The notes: generated by a model from the letters alone, not told the origin. Positions 8,814-17,092 are shown, numbered from the stretch's first letter. The stretch: 33,345 bases of DNA from Alphaproteobacteria bacterium (GCA_030430795.1 JAUIJX010000003.1:1-33345); one strand, 5' to 3'. A program made the numbers and translations.

Positions 8814-8851
8814 AAAGCATTAAAGTATGTAATTAAGGAACTGCAAGTAGC

Positions 8852-9652
8852 ATGACGCCGTTTATCGCATTACCGAACGCGCAAGCGCCCGTCCCGCCCC
8901 AGACCTCCGCGGTCGTGGGTGCGGCTACCAATGTTTCGCCGGTTAATTTACCGATCGATGCGGTGCCCGCCACCGTCACCAACCAGCAGATTAACAATAA
9001 TCTGAAAGGCGGCAGTAGCCCTGCACGCAGCGCCGCACCAACCAGCACGCCGATCAGCACCGGCGGCAGTTTTCTGAATATTCTGATGCCCGCCAACACG
9101 TCGGCACCAGTACAATTCTCCAGTCCGTTTCTGGCGCAATTATTCGCCCAGACGCCGAGCAGTCAGGTCGGCTCACTGGCCTCGTTCTTCGCCAATGATA
9201 ATGTGCCAACCAGTACGCTGGATTCCGAATTGATGCAGCTTTTCTCGGAAGTAAAATATCGCCCGAGCAATGCCGCCAAACCGATGCCACCGACGCAGAA
9301 TGTGCTGTCTTCCGAATTGTCGCAGGACGGCGTGGAGCGGCAACGGCAGCAGATTCAACAACAGGCGCAAAGCACGACGCGTCAGGTAGTGCTGGAGAGT
9401 TCCGACGGCAACCGTCAGGGCGTGAACACGCAGGCTTCCGCATTGTCTGCATCGCAGGCACCTGCCCGCAGCGTGCAGGCGACACCCGCCAGACCAACCC
9501 AACCACAACAGCAAACCAGTGAGAAATCCCCGGTGAAACGGCTGGCATCACTCATTCGTCCGGTGGGGCTGGATGCGTATGTGGCATCGTTCTCCCGCAA
9601 TGTCGCTAACCTGACCCCGACATCTTCCGAATCTGTCAGCGCCAGCTTCTAG
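8852..9652 (+). CDS. Unrecognised low-complexity protein, 266 aa
   Basis: I do not recognise a family. The protein has no signal peptide or membrane segment and is rich in Ala, Ser, Gln, Pro and Thr, with little hydrophobic core, so much of it is probably disordered. Short ordered-looking islands are SPFLAQLFAQ and VGSLASFFAN near 90-113, LDSELMQLFSEVKY near 120-135, and VKRLASLIRPVGLDAYVASF near the C-terminus. A Gln-rich stretch (QRQQIQQQAQ) lies near 165. Codon use resembles its neighbours and the frame is open throughout, so it looks like a real gene. It has a TTGACA promoter, its own transcription unit and AAGGA upstream of the ATG. A hook-length-control-like or other secreted/regulatory protein would be a guess. 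Confidence 0.75.
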   Translation: MTPFIALPNAQAPVPPQTSAVVGAATNVSPVNLPIDAVPATVTNQQINNNLKGGSSPARSAAPTSTPISTGGSFLNILMPANTSAPVQFSSPFLAQLFAQTPSSQVGSLASFFANDNVPTSTLDSELMQLFSEVKYRPSNAAKPMPPTQNVLSSELSQDGVERQRQQIQQQAQSTTRQVVLESSDGNRQGVNTQASALSASQAPARSVQATPARPTQPQQQTSEKSPVKRLASLIRPVGLDAYVASFSRNVANLTPTSSESVSASF

Positions 9653-9736
9653 AACGTTTCCCGTAGACAGGGCTTTTCCCTCCGCACAAAACATCCTATA
9701 GTCCGCGCCGATGAAACCAATTCACGGAGCAGCAGC

Positions 9737-10720
9737 ATGAAATATTGCGTGTTCGGCGCCGGAGCGATCGGCAGCCTGATCGGTGGCAAACTGGCGCAGT
9801 CCGGCATGGATGTCTCACTAATCGGTCGCGGCCGTCATCTGGAAGCAATGCAGCAAGGCGGCCTGACCCTCGCCTCTGATCTCGGCGAGGAAGTGACGGT
9901 GCATCCGCGTGCTGCCCGGCATGCCAGCGAGCTCGACAAGCAGGATGTCATTATCCTTTCCACCAAGTCACACAGCATTGCAGCGTCTGCAGAAGACATC
10001 GCCTCGCTGATGCATGACAAGACGGTGATTGTGCATGCGTTGAACGGGTTGCCGTGGTGGTATTTCTATAAGCATGGCGGCAAATGGGATGATAACCGCC
10101 TGAAGACGCTCGACCCGCATGACAGCATCCGCCAGACACTCGGCCCCGATAATATGCTGGGTTGCGCGATTTATCTGGCCGCCCATATCGCGGCGCCGGG
10201 GCGGGTGGAATATGTCGATAACGATTACAGCTCGCTCTATATCGGTGAGCCGGACAATACGCTGTCAGAGCGCTGCGTGAATATCTGCAATGACTTACAG
10301 AATGCCGGGATTGCGACCCATGCCAGCGAGGATATCCGCACCGAGATCTGGCATAAATTATGGGGCAATATCGCGATGAACCCGGTGACGGCACTGACGC
10401 ATGCGACGATGGACGCCGTGGTGGAGAATTACGACGATACCGATTTGATCGAAGCGATCATGAACGAAGCGCGGTTCGTGGCGGAGAAAACCGGTATCCT
10501 TTTCCGCGAAGGGCCGAGCGGGCGCATTGCCAAAGCTGCCAAGATGAAAGGCCACAAGACCTCGATGCTACAGGATATCGAGCAGGGGCGGCCAACCGAG
10601 ATTGACGCCATTGTCGGTGCGGTGCGCGAGATCGGGGCGATGGTGCATGTCGAGACGCCGCATCTCAACGGGCTGTATACGCTGGTGCGGCTGAAAGAGC
10701 GCTTTTATAAACCGGCCTGA
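9737..10720 (+). CDS. panE: 2-dehydropantoate 2-reductase family protein
   Basis: Probable NADPH-dependent reduction of ketopantoate to pantoate in pantothenate/CoA synthesis. The 327-residue protein has the nucleotide-binding FGAGAIGSLIGG at residues 5-16, the IILSTKSH stretch after the Rossmann fold, and EIWHKLWGNIAMNPVTALTHAT in the C-terminal helical domain, whose Lys and Asn fit the ApbA/PanE active site. panB lies in this window at 24972-25790 but is unlinked. CGGAG precedes the ATG by about 9 nt; TATAGT at 9697-9702 could be a -10. ApbA/PanE paralogues acting on other keto acids are common, so the exact substrate is less sure. The 3' end overlaps the convergent CBP3-type gene by 16 bp. 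Confidence 0.82.
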   Translation: MKYCVFGAGAIGSLIGGKLAQSGMDVSLIGRGRHLEAMQQGGLTLASDLGEEVTVHPRAARHASELDKQDVIILSTKSHSIAASAEDIASLMHDKTVIVHALNGLPWWYFYKHGGKWDDNRLKTLDPHDSIRQTLGPDNMLGCAIYLAAHIAAPGRVEYVDNDYSSLYIGEPDNTLSERCVNICNDLQNAGIATHASEDIRTEIWHKLWGNIAMNPVTALTHATMDAVVENYDDTDLIEAIMNEARFVAEKTGILFREGPSGRIAKAAKMKGHKTSMLQDIEQGRPTEIDAIVGAVREIGAMVHVETPHLNGLYTLVRLKERFYKPA

Positions 10721-11241
10721 GGGAAATCGATCTGCCCGGCGAGCCATTCGGCCACGGGTTGTGCTTCCAGTTTTTCTTTAGCGGCGTGTAAATAAGCCGT
10801 CATCTGCTGCAGATTCTTTTGCGTGGCTTCAGCGGTGCCATAGAGGTTGCGCTGCAATGCTTCTTTGAGGGCGGCGTCATCCTGCAATGCTTCTTCATAC
10901 GCCTGCAGGCGGCCATAAAATGCCCCGGCCATTTTCTTGACGCGATGCCCAACGCCGGTATCGGAGACACCCAACTCCCGCACCGAGCGATCCATGTCCT
11001 GAAAGAAAGCCTCGGACAGCAGGGTGTAATAGGTCTCAACGCCCGGCTCGCGCTCCAGACGGCGCAGCAGCAGAAACATATGCAGCAGGATCAGTTCAAA
11101 GCGGCCATCGAGCGTATCCGGGACGCCGGCTTCGGCATAAAACCAAGGCTCTCGCGCCTGCTCCACCAGTGTCACATACATATGTTGTGCGGTCAGTTGA
11201 TCCTGCGAGGGTTGAAAAAATCGCGCCAGTTGTGCCAGCAT
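10705..11241 (-). CDS. CBP3-type ubiquinol-cytochrome c chaperone
   Basis: Member of the ubiquinol-cytochrome c chaperone family, which in mitochondria (Cbp3/UQCC1) helps make cytochrome b of the bc1 complex; the bacterial role is presumed similar. The family core is seen as PWFYAEAGVPDTLDGRFEL followed by LLHMFLLLRRLE, then a helical region with FFQDMDRSVRELGVSDTGVG. The ATG at 11241 is chosen because AGGAGAAGG precedes it. The open frame continues 69 codons upstream but runs through the bamE signal region and reads as non-family, low-quality sequence. Length is then 178 residues, usual for the family. The end overlaps panE by 16 bp. Confidence 0.86.
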   Translation of the reverse strand: MLAQLARFFQPSQDQLTAQHMYVTLVEQAREPWFYAEAGVPDTLDGRFELILLHMFLLLRRLEREPGVETYYTLLSEAFFQDMDRSVRELGVSDTGVGHRVKKMAGAFYGRLQAYEEALQDDAALKEALQRNLYGTAEATQKNLQQMTAYLHAAKEKLEAQPVAEWLAGQIDFPQAGL

Positions 11242-11254
11242 TGCCTTCTCCTGT

Positions 11255-11282
11255 TTGCTTTGCGGGTTTTTCCTTATATAGT
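11255..11282 (+). promoter_or_regulatory. Candidate promoter for bamE, -10 six bases before ATG
   Basis: TTGCTT (11255-11260), a 16-nt spacer and TATAGT (11277-11282, 5 of 6 to TATAAT) lie directly before bamE. Only ACAGCC separates the -10 from the ATG at 11289, so transcription would start at or next to the start codon, and no Shine-Dalgarno is visible. The 47-bp gap also has to hold the opposing promoter for the CBP3-type gene. Confidence 0.45.
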
Positions 11283-11288
11283 ACAGCC

Positions 11289-11756
11289 ATGCTGAAACGT
11301 CACTTTCTGATTCTCTTTCTTTGCACGCTATGTGTCGCCTGTTCGCCGCGCATTGCGAATCGCGGGCATGTGGACATGCAGCAGAATATGGCGAAGATCG
11401 TGCCCGGCAAGGCCTATAAGCAGGATGTGCTGAAGCTGCTCGGCTCACCGTCGGCGCAGTCGTCCTTCGGGGATGAGACGTGGTATTATATCACCGCGCG
11501 CAAAGAGACCACCGCCTTCTTCAAGCCGGAACTGACCAAGCAGGAAACCACGCGCATCATGTTCGACAGCAACGGGCGGGTGACCGAGGTCAAGCAGTAC
11601 GGTCTGAATGACGGGGAGAATATCGCGCTGGTGGATAAGGTGACCCCGACCGAAGGGCAGGAGCTAGGTTTGTGGGAGCAGTTGCTCGGCAATTTCGGGC
11701 GTTTCAACAAGCCGACACGCGGCCCGTCCACCACCTCCGGTATCAACGAACGCTAA
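11289..11756 (+). CDS. bamE: Outer membrane assembly lipoprotein BamE (SmpA/OmlA)
   Basis: Lipoprotein accessory subunit of the BAM complex that inserts beta-barrels such as LptD into the outer membrane. The ATG at 11289 gives a lipoprotein signal: two basic residues, a hydrophobic core and the lipobox VACS with Cys near residue 18. The SmpA/OmlA domain follows, with KIVPGKAYKQDVLKLLGSPS, TWYYITARKE and RIMFDSNGRVTEV. At 155 residues it is somewhat longer than E. coli BamE, with an unconserved C-terminal tail. An in-frame upstream start at 11169 is rejected because it would bury the lipoprotein signal. It is divergent from the CBP3-type gene and overlaps thiL tail to tail by 4 bp. Confidence 0.93.
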   Translation: MLKRHFLILFLCTLCVACSPRIANRGHVDMQQNMAKIVPGKAYKQDVLKLLGSPSAQSSFGDETWYYITARKETTAFFKPELTKQETTRIMFDSNGRVTEVKQYGLNDGENIALVDKVTPTEGQELGLWEQLLGNFGRFNKPTRGPSTTSGINER

Positions 11757-12712
11757 ATAAAACGATGGCTGTAGCCTTCTTCAGTGACATTGAGTATGTC
11801 GCCTTTGGCATTGCGTAACTGCCAGGCGTTACCTTTGGTCATCTGGCCGATGCAGGCGACAGACGTGGCGGTCTGGGTGGCGATGGAGAGCAAATGATGC
11901 TCCAGAAATTCCGGCATGGTGAACAGTAATTCGTAATCATCACCACCGCTGAGCAAGGCCATGCGACGTTCTTCGTCACCGTCATGCCACGCGACACCGT
12001 CGGCGGAATGCGGCACCTGTTCCAGCACCAGATCAGCACCAAGGCCGGAGGCGCGGCAGAGATGGCCGAGATCCTGCAACAAGCCGTCGGAGATATCCAT
12101 CGCGGCGGTGGCCAGCCCACGGATGGCGATGCCGAGATCGCAACGCGGGGTGGGCATGCGGTAGCGCGCCAGCATGGCCGGTGCGTCCAGTTTTCCTTTG
12201 GCGGCCAGCAACCCCAAAAAGCCGTCGCCGATGGTGCCGGTGACATAGATGCGGTCACCAGCGCGGGCGCCGCTGCGGCGAGTCATGCCACCTGCCGGCA
12301 CCAGCCCCATCACGGTGATGGACAGGCTGATGTCGCGCTTGGTGTTGGTGCTGTCACCACCCGCCAGCGTCAGGCCGAATTGTTTTTGATCCTGTTTCAG
12401 CCCGTCGGCAAACCCGGCGATCCAGTTCTCGCCAGTGCCGGAGGGCAGGCCGATATTGAGGAAGTAATGTCTGGGGCGCGCACCTTTGGCCGCCAGATCG
12501 GAGAGGTTGACGCGCAGCAATTTCTGCGCCAGTGCCGCCGGGGATTCATCGCCGATGAAGTGGATGCCTTCCTGCATGCTGTCGGTGGTCATCACCCATT
12601 CCATGCCGGACGGACAGCCAACGGCAATGGCGTCATCGATCAGCGCGTCTTCGGACAGCGGCGCGAAGTAGCGGGCAATGATGGAAAATTCACTGGCTTT
12701 GTGGGCGCACAT
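11753..12712 (-). CDS. thiL: Thiamine-monophosphate kinase
   Basis: ATP-dependent phosphorylation of thiamine monophosphate to thiamine diphosphate, the last cofactor step. The 319-residue PurM-like protein has the N-terminal EFSIIARYF and the metal/nucleotide-binding stretches DDAIAV, MTTDSMQEGIHF, LAGGDSTNT, AMDISDGLLQDLGHL and LLSGGDDYELLFT, all typical of ThiL. It is the last gene of the nrdR-rib-nusB run and overlaps nusB by 23 bp. The stop overlaps the bamE stop region by 4 bp. Confidence 0.95.
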   Translation of the reverse strand: MCAHKASEFSIIARYFAPLSEDALIDDAIAVGCPSGMEWVMTTDSMQEGIHFIGDESPAALAQKLLRVNLSDLAAKGARPRHYFLNIGLPSGTGENWIAGFADGLKQDQKQFGLTLAGGDSTNTKRDISLSITVMGLVPAGGMTRRSGARAGDRIYVTGTIGDGFLGLLAAKGKLDAPAMLARYRMPTPRCDLGIAIRGLATAAMDISDGLLQDLGHLCRASGLGADLVLEQVPHSADGVAWHDGDEERRMALLSGGDDYELLFTMPEFLEHHLLSIATQTATSVACIGQMTKGNAWQLRNAKGDILNVTEEGYSHRFI

Positions 12713-13190
12713 GGTTCACAAGCTCCTGCAGCAGACCGTTGATCAGCCGGACTTCCTGTTCCCCATAAAAATCCGCCGTCAGGGTCACGTATTCATCCAT
12801 GATGATAGCATGATCCAGTTGCGGATGAAATATCAGCTCGTATGCCGCCGCGCGCAGGATGGATTTGAGCAGGGTGGTCAGTCGCTCGCCCTGCCAGCGT
12901 GCGCCGAGCGCGCCGAGCAGCATTTCCTCTACCCGTTCCCGCTCACCGATATAGCCGTTCACGATGCCGGAGAGCAGCTTGTCATCATATTCCAGCGGCA
13001 CGGACGGCATGTCGCTGTCATCGTCTTCCTGCAGTTCGGTCACCAGCTCGATCAGGCGTTCCGGGGTTGGTTTTGGATCGAGGTAATGCTGTTGATACAG
13101 GCATTGCACCGCCGCCAGACGGGCAGCCGATTTGCGACGCAGGGACGGGTTGTTATCGGCGGTTGCCGTCGGTTCAGCCATTGACACCAA
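12690..13190 (-). CDS. nusB: Transcription antitermination factor NusB
   Basis: Small helical RNA-binding protein that, with NusE/S10, binds boxA RNA in rRNA antitermination complexes. The 166-residue protein begins RRKSAARLAAVQCLYQQHYL after a short polar leader and ends with YELIFHPQLDHAIIMDEYV and FYGEQEVRLINGLL, matching the NusB fold. ATGs at 13190 and 13181 are both possible starts. It overlaps ribH by 17 bp and thiL by 23 bp. The ribH-nusB pairing is widespread in bacteria. Confidence 0.94.
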   Translation of the reverse strand: MVSMAEPTATADNNPSLRRKSAARLAAVQCLYQQHYLDPKPTPERLIELVTELQEDDDSDMPSVPLEYDDKLLSGIVNGYIGERERVEEMLLGALGARWQGERLTTLLKSILRAAAYELIFHPQLDHAIIMDEYVTLTADFYGEQEVRLINGLLQELVNHVRPQSQ

Positions 13191-13605
13191 ACCTTTCCGA
13201 CAGCGCCAGCATGCTCAGGCAGGCACGGGCAGCCACGCCGCCTTTGTCTTTCTGATCCGGCTGGGCACGGGTCATCGCCTGTGTTTTGGTCTCCACCGTC
13301 AGGATGCCATTGCCGATCGGCACCAGCATGTTCATGGCGATGTCATTGAGTCCGCGCGCGCTTTCCTGACAGACATAATCGTAATGGGTGGTCTCACCGC
13401 GAATGACGCAGCCAAGCGCCACATAGCCATCGTATTTGTTCGACTCAATGGCCATGGCAATGGCTGCCGGAATCTCCAGCGCGCCCGGCACATCGACGAT
13501 CTCAACCGTGTGGCCGCTGCCGTCAAGCTCCGCCACCGCGCCTTCGATCAGCGCTTCCGCAACGTCTTCGTAAAACCGTGCCACGACTATCAGTATGTTG
13601 GCCAT
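13174..13605 (-). CDS. ribH: 6,7-dimethyl-8-ribityllumazine synthase
   Basis: Condenses 5-amino-6-ribitylaminouracil with 3,4-dihydroxy-2-butanone 4-phosphate to give lumazine, the riboflavin synthase substrate. The 143-residue protein shows VVARFYEDVAEALIEGAV, the VDVPGALEIP substrate region and GCVIRGETTHYDYVC with the catalytic His. It starts in a TGATG overlap with the upstream ribBX stop. Length is normal for a capsid- or pentamer-forming enzyme. Confidence 0.95.
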   Translation of the reverse strand: MANILIVVARFYEDVAEALIEGAVAELDGSGHTVEIVDVPGALEIPAAIAMAIESNKYDGYVALGCVIRGETTHYDYVCQESARGLNDIAMNMLVPIGNGILTVETKTQAMTRAQPDQKDKGGVAARACLSMLALSERFGVNG

Positions 13606-14708
13606 CAGATGCTCTCATATCCCGTTATGTTCAGGCCGTAGCCTTCCAACCCCACCACCTGGCGCTGGCTGTTGGAGAGCAATACCATGTCACGGATGCC
13701 GAGATCGAGCAAAATCTGCGCCCCGATGCCGTAATCGCGCAGGTTGCCCCCCTGCTCGACCGGCTCACCCATGCGCGCCTTGATCTGTTGCGACAGGTTG
13801 TTCTGACGCGGTGAGCGCAGCAGCACCACTACGCCGGAGCCATGTTCGTCGATCTTCTGCATGGAGCGGTGCAACTCTCCGGTCTTGCTGTTTTCTTCAT
13901 CCATCAGCGTGTCGGACAAGACATTGAGCGCGTGCATGCGCACCCAGACCGGCTCGTTCTTTGGCAGCTCGCCTTTGATCAGCACCACATGTTCGGCGTA
14001 GGTATGCTGACTGGTATAGAGGCACAAGGTGAACTCCCCGCCATACTGGCTGGTAAACGGCACCTCCAGAGTGCGCTCCACCAGCTTTTCCGAGCGGCGG
14101 CGATAGGCGATCAGGTCGGCGATGGTGGCGATCTTCAGCCCATGTTCTTTGGCAAAGGCAATCAGATCAGGCAGGCGCGCCATTTCGCCATCGTCTTTCA
14201 TGATCTCGCAGATGACGCCGGAGGGATGCATGCCCGCCAGCCGCGCGATATCCACCGCCGCTTCGGTATGTCCGGCACGTACCAACACGCCACCGTCGCG
14301 TGCCTGCAGCGGGAAGATATGCCCCGGCGAGACGATGTCCACCGGCGTGCTTTCCGGGTGAATGGCCGCAGCGATGGTGCGGGCACGATCACTGGCGGAA
14401 ATGCCGGTGGTCACCCCTTCGCGCGCTTCGATGGATACGGTAAACGCGGTGTGATGCCGCGAGGTGTTGTGCTTGGCCATCGGCGGCAGACCGAGCCGCG
14501 TTACCTGCTCGGTATCGAGCGCCAGACAGATCAGCCCGCGTCCGTGTTTGGCCATGAAGTTGACGGCATCGGCATCGGCCTTTTCCGCCGGAATAATCAG
14601 GTCGCCTTCATTCTCGCGGTCTTCGTCATCGATCAGAATGAACATGCGCCCGGCGCGGGCATCGTCAATGATGTCTTCGATGGGAGAGAGTTCGCCGTCA
14701 CGTACCAT
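13605..14708 (-). CDS. ribB: DHBP synthase fused to a degenerate GTP cyclohydrolase II-like domain (RibBX)
   Basis: The N-terminal half (about 1-205) is 3,4-dihydroxy-2-butanone 4-phosphate synthase, with [39 protein letters not shown] and [16 protein letters not shown]; it makes the four-carbon unit of riboflavin from ribulose 5-phosphate. The C-terminal half (about 206-367) resembles GTP cyclohydrolase II and keeps [14 protein letters not shown] and [10 protein letters not shown]. Where active enzymes have three zinc-binding cysteines, residues 255-290 read [20 protein letters not shown] with no Cys, and the usual RxxGI(G) loop is replaced by RQNNLSQQI. The second half is therefore expected to lack cyclohydrolase activity, as in proteobacterial RibBX proteins. 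It sits between ribE and ribH and is often annotated ribBA. Confidence 0.92.
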   Translation of the reverse strand: MVRDGELSPIEDIIDDARAGRMFILIDDEDRENEGDLIIPAEKADADAVNFMAKHGRGLICLALDTEQVTRLGLPPMAKHNTSRHHTAFTVSIEAREGVTTGISASDRARTIAAAIHPESTPVDIVSPGHIFPLQARDGGVLVRAGHTEAAVDIARLAGMHPSGVICEIMKDDGEMARLPDLIAFAKEHGLKIATIADLIAYRRRSEKLVERTLEVPFTSQYGGEFTLCLYTSQHTYAEHVVLIKGELPKNEPVWVRMHALNVLSDTLMDEENSKTGELHRSMQKIDEHGSGVVVLLRSPRQNNLSQQIKARMGEPVEQGGNLRDYGIGAQILLDLGIRDMVLLSNSQRQVVGLEGYGLNITGYESI

Positions 14709-14709
14709 G

Positions 14710-15297
14710 CTACGCCGCCTCCATCATCCGTTTGACATAACGCGCCATGACGTCCACTTCCAGATTCACCGCATCGCCCGGCTGACGATCACCCCAGATG
14801 GTGACCTGCAGCGTGTGCGGAATCAGGGTCAGGCCGAAACTATTGCCCGTCACCTGCGTCACTGTCAGCGACACACCGTCCAGCGTCACCGAGCCTTTCG
14901 AAGCGATAAACGGCGCCAGTTCCGCCGGGCAGCTTAGCTGGAAATTGACCGATTGATCGTTTGCGTCACGGCTTTCAACGGTGGCCAACCCATCGACATG
15001 GCCGGTGACTAAATGGCCGCCCATCTCATCGCCCGCCCGCAACGCGCGTTCCAGATTAACGCGGGTGCCGGGCTGCCATGTGCCGAGCGTGGTGTGCTGC
15101 AAGGTATGTTCGGACGCATCGACGGCGAACCAGTCATCGCCTTTTTCCACCACCGTCAGGCAGGTGCCGTTGCAGGCGATGGATGCGCCGATGTCAATAC
15201 CGGCCGTGTCATAGGATGTCGTGATCACCAACCGTTTCTCGCTGTCGCCGGACACCTGTGTGACGGTGCCTATGTCGGTGATGATGCCGGTGAACAT
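14710..15297 (-). CDS. ribE: Riboflavin synthase (alpha chain)
   Basis: Dismutates two lumazine molecules into riboflavin and 5-amino-6-ribitylaminouracil. The 195-residue protein has two tandem lumazine-binding repeats: [12 protein letters not shown] at the N-terminus with [11 protein letters not shown], and [11 protein letters not shown] at the second repeat's start with [11 protein letters not shown]. The start is in a TGATG overlap with the racemase stop, with GGAGG-like bases just upstream, and 1 nt separates its stop from the ribBX start. Some naming schemes call this ribC. Confidence 0.95.
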   Translation of the reverse strand: MFTGIITDIGTVTQVSGDSEKRLVITTSYDTAGIDIGASIACNGTCLTVVEKGDDWFAVDASEHTLQHTTLGTWQPGTRVNLERALRAGDEMGGHLVTGHVDGLATVESRDANDQSVNFQLSCPAELAPFIASKGSVTLDGVSLTVTQVTGNSFGLTLIPHTLQVTIWGDRQPGDAVNLEVDVMARYVKRMMEAA

Positions 15298-16019
15298 CAG
15301 GAGGCTTTACGTTGTTGCGAAGCGGTGTCGCCAAAGATGAACGAGACGGCGGAGGCCGCGTGAATGGCGGTGGTGTCGTAGAGCGGCAGGTCGGTCATGT
15401 CCTGACGGATCAGCAGCGGGATTTCGGTGCAGCCAAGTACCATGCCCTCGGCACCCGCCGTGCGCAGGCGATCCATCACGCCCAGATAATAGTCGCGTGC
15501 GCTGTCGGTGAAGCGCCCCTGACAGAGTTCCTCATAGACCACGCGGCTGACTTCGGCGATCTCCGGTTCGGTCGGGATCAGCACGTCGATGCCGTGCTTT
15601 TCCTGCAAACGTTCGCGATAGAAGCCCTCGCGCATGGTGAATTCCGCACCGAGCAGGCCGACGGTCTGCTGGTTATTCTGTTTGATTTGTGCCGCGACAG
15701 CATCGGCGATATGCAGCAGCGGGACATCGAGCGCCGCTTCCACTGCCGGTGCCGGTTTGTGCATCAGGTTGGTGCAGATCATTACTGCTTCCGCGCCGCC
15801 GCGTTGCAGGTTGGTCGCCGCTTCGGCCAGCATGTCACCCAGCGCATCCCACTGCCCGGCATGCTGCTTCTCGGCAATGGCCGCGAAGTCGAACGAATGC
15901 ATCAGCAACGGAGCAGAATGCAGCCCGCCCAGACGGTCACGCACCCCTTCGTTGATAAGGCGATAATATTCCTTGCTGGATTCCCAGCTCATGCCACCAA
16001 GCAGACCAATCGTTTTCAT
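15297..16019 (-). CDS. Aspartate/glutamate (broad amino acid) racemase family protein
   Basis: Cofactor-independent racemase of the Asp/Glu/hydantoin racemase superfamily, which interconverts L- and D-amino acids with two cysteines as acid/base pair. Both are present: VMICTNLMHK near residue 82 and VLGCTEIPLL near residue 195. The N-terminal MKTIGLLGGMSWESSKEYYR is family-typical and resembles YgeA-like racemases. The 240-residue gene is embedded in the riboflavin operon: its ATG overlaps the ribD stop as ATGA, and its TGA overlaps the ribE ATG. The substrate cannot be read from sequence; D-Asp, D-Glu or another amino acid for peptidoglycan or signalling are options. No link to riboflavin chemistry is obvious. 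Confidence 0.88.
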   Translation of the reverse strand: MKTIGLLGGMSWESSKEYYRLINEGVRDRLGGLHSAPLLMHSFDFAAIAEKQHAGQWDALGDMLAEAATNLQRGGAEAVMICTNLMHKPAPAVEAALDVPLLHIADAVAAQIKQNNQQTVGLLGAEFTMREGFYRERLQEKHGIDVLIPTEPEIAEVSRVVYEELCQGRFTDSARDYYLGVMDRLRTAGAEGMVLGCTEIPLLIRQDMTDLPLYDTTAIHAASAVSFIFGDTASQQRKAS

Positions 16020-17092
16020 AGTATCTCCCGTTTCCCGGTTTTGGGGGCAGCATAGACATCCAGCACGTCCTTGCCAAGCGTTTGTGTGGTTTGCAGGCGA
16101 TAGCCCCGCACCTGCTCATAGGCCGCATCCGAGAAGGCGGGGGTGCCCTCCTCGCCGATGGTCATGCCGGCGCGGAACCAGTAGAGGTGATGCAGCCAGC
16201 CGGACAGGATGACGTGGGAGGTCACCGCCTGCCCCGCCTCCACCATCAGGCGGTTGATGCCGCGCGTCGCCAGATCGCTGGCGACGGCTTCGATGGTGAC
16301 TTCCGGCAGCGTTATCACCTCCACCCCGCGTTCCTGTAATGCCTCTGGCACGTCCTGCTGTTCGGTGTAGATGCGGATGCCGGGGCGCACCAGCTTCGCT
16401 TCCGGCGGCATGCGCAATTGCCGGTCGAGCACCACCGGCTGCGGTGAGGCATCTTCCAGCCCCGGCAGGCGGCAGGTCAGCTCCGGATCATCCGCCAGCA
16501 CGGTGCCAATGCCGGTCAGGATGGCGTCATGCTCCGCGCGCAACTGGTGACCGTACTGGCGCGCGTCTTCGCCGGTGATCCATTTGCTGGAGCCGTCGGC
16601 ATAGGTGATTTTGCCGTCAGCAGAGGTGGCGATTTTCACGTTGATTTCCGGCACCCCTTCAGTCTGGCGGAGGAAGAATCCGTAGTAGAGTTCTGCTGCT
16701 TCCGCTTCACACACGCCGGTTTCCACCTCGATGCCCGCCTGGCGCAGCAGGGCGATGCCCTTGCCGTTGACCCGAGCATCCGGATCAGTGCAGGCGATGA
16801 CCACACGCGCCACGCCTGCCGCGATCAATGCTTCGGCGCAGGGCGGGGTGTGGCCGTGATGGGCGCAAGGCTCCAGCGTGACATAGGCGGTGGCACCGCT
16901 GGCCGCCTCACCCGCCTGACGCAACGCCTCGGTCTCGGCATGCGGGCGGCCGCCGGGTGCCGTAGAGGCAGCGGCCAAGACTTGCCCGTCTTTGACCAGC
17001 ACGCAACCCACCGCCGGGTTCTCTGCGGTTTGCCCCCAGACATGCCGCGCCGTGCGGATAGCCTGCTGCATCCATGTGTCATGATGTGTCAT
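16016..17092 (-). CDS. ribD: Bifunctional riboflavin deaminase/reductase RibD
   Basis: Performs pyrimidine deamination, then NADPH-dependent ribosyl reduction after the GTP cyclohydrolase step. The N-terminal deaminase domain has zinc ligands in HAETEAL (His51, catalytic Glu53) and PCAHHGHTPPC (Cys76, Cys85). The C-terminal reductase domain (about 150-358) carries NVKIATSADGKITYADGSS, WITGEDARQYGHQLRAEHDA and GINRLMVEAG. 358 residues is the normal size. nrdR lies 37 bp upstream and the racemase overlaps its stop by 4 bp. Confidence 0.94.
   Translation of the reverse strand: MTHHDTWMQQAIRTARHVWGQTAENPAVGCVLVKDGQVLAAASTAPGGRPHAETEALRQAGEAASGATAYVTLEPCAHHGHTPPCAEALIAAGVARVVIACTDPDARVNGKGIALLRQAGIEVETGVCEAEAAELYYGFFLRQTEGVPEINVKIATSADGKITYADGSSKWITGEDARQYGHQLRAEHDAILTGIGTVLADDPELTCRLPGLEDASPQPVVLDRQLRMPPEAKLVRPGIRIYTEQQDVPEALQERGVEVITLPEVTIEAVASDLATRGINRLMVEAGQAVTSHVILSGWLHHLYWFRAGMTIGEEGTPAFSDAAYEQVRGYRLQTTQTLGKDVLDVYAAPKTGKREIL

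Noticed and set aside
9661-9685. AGGG-CTTTT-CCCT as a terminator for the 8852-9652 gene
   Set aside because: A 4-bp stem without a T run is too weak to claim.
11242-11448. N-terminal extension of the CBP3-type gene
   Set aside because: The 69 extra residues are Cys/Arg/Ser-rich, overlap bamE antisense, and the internal ATG at 11241 has a strong AGGAGAAGG ribosome site.
11984-12742. 252-codon plus-strand frame
   Set aside because: Antisense to the well-supported thiL and the end of nusB; the composition is that of a complement frame.
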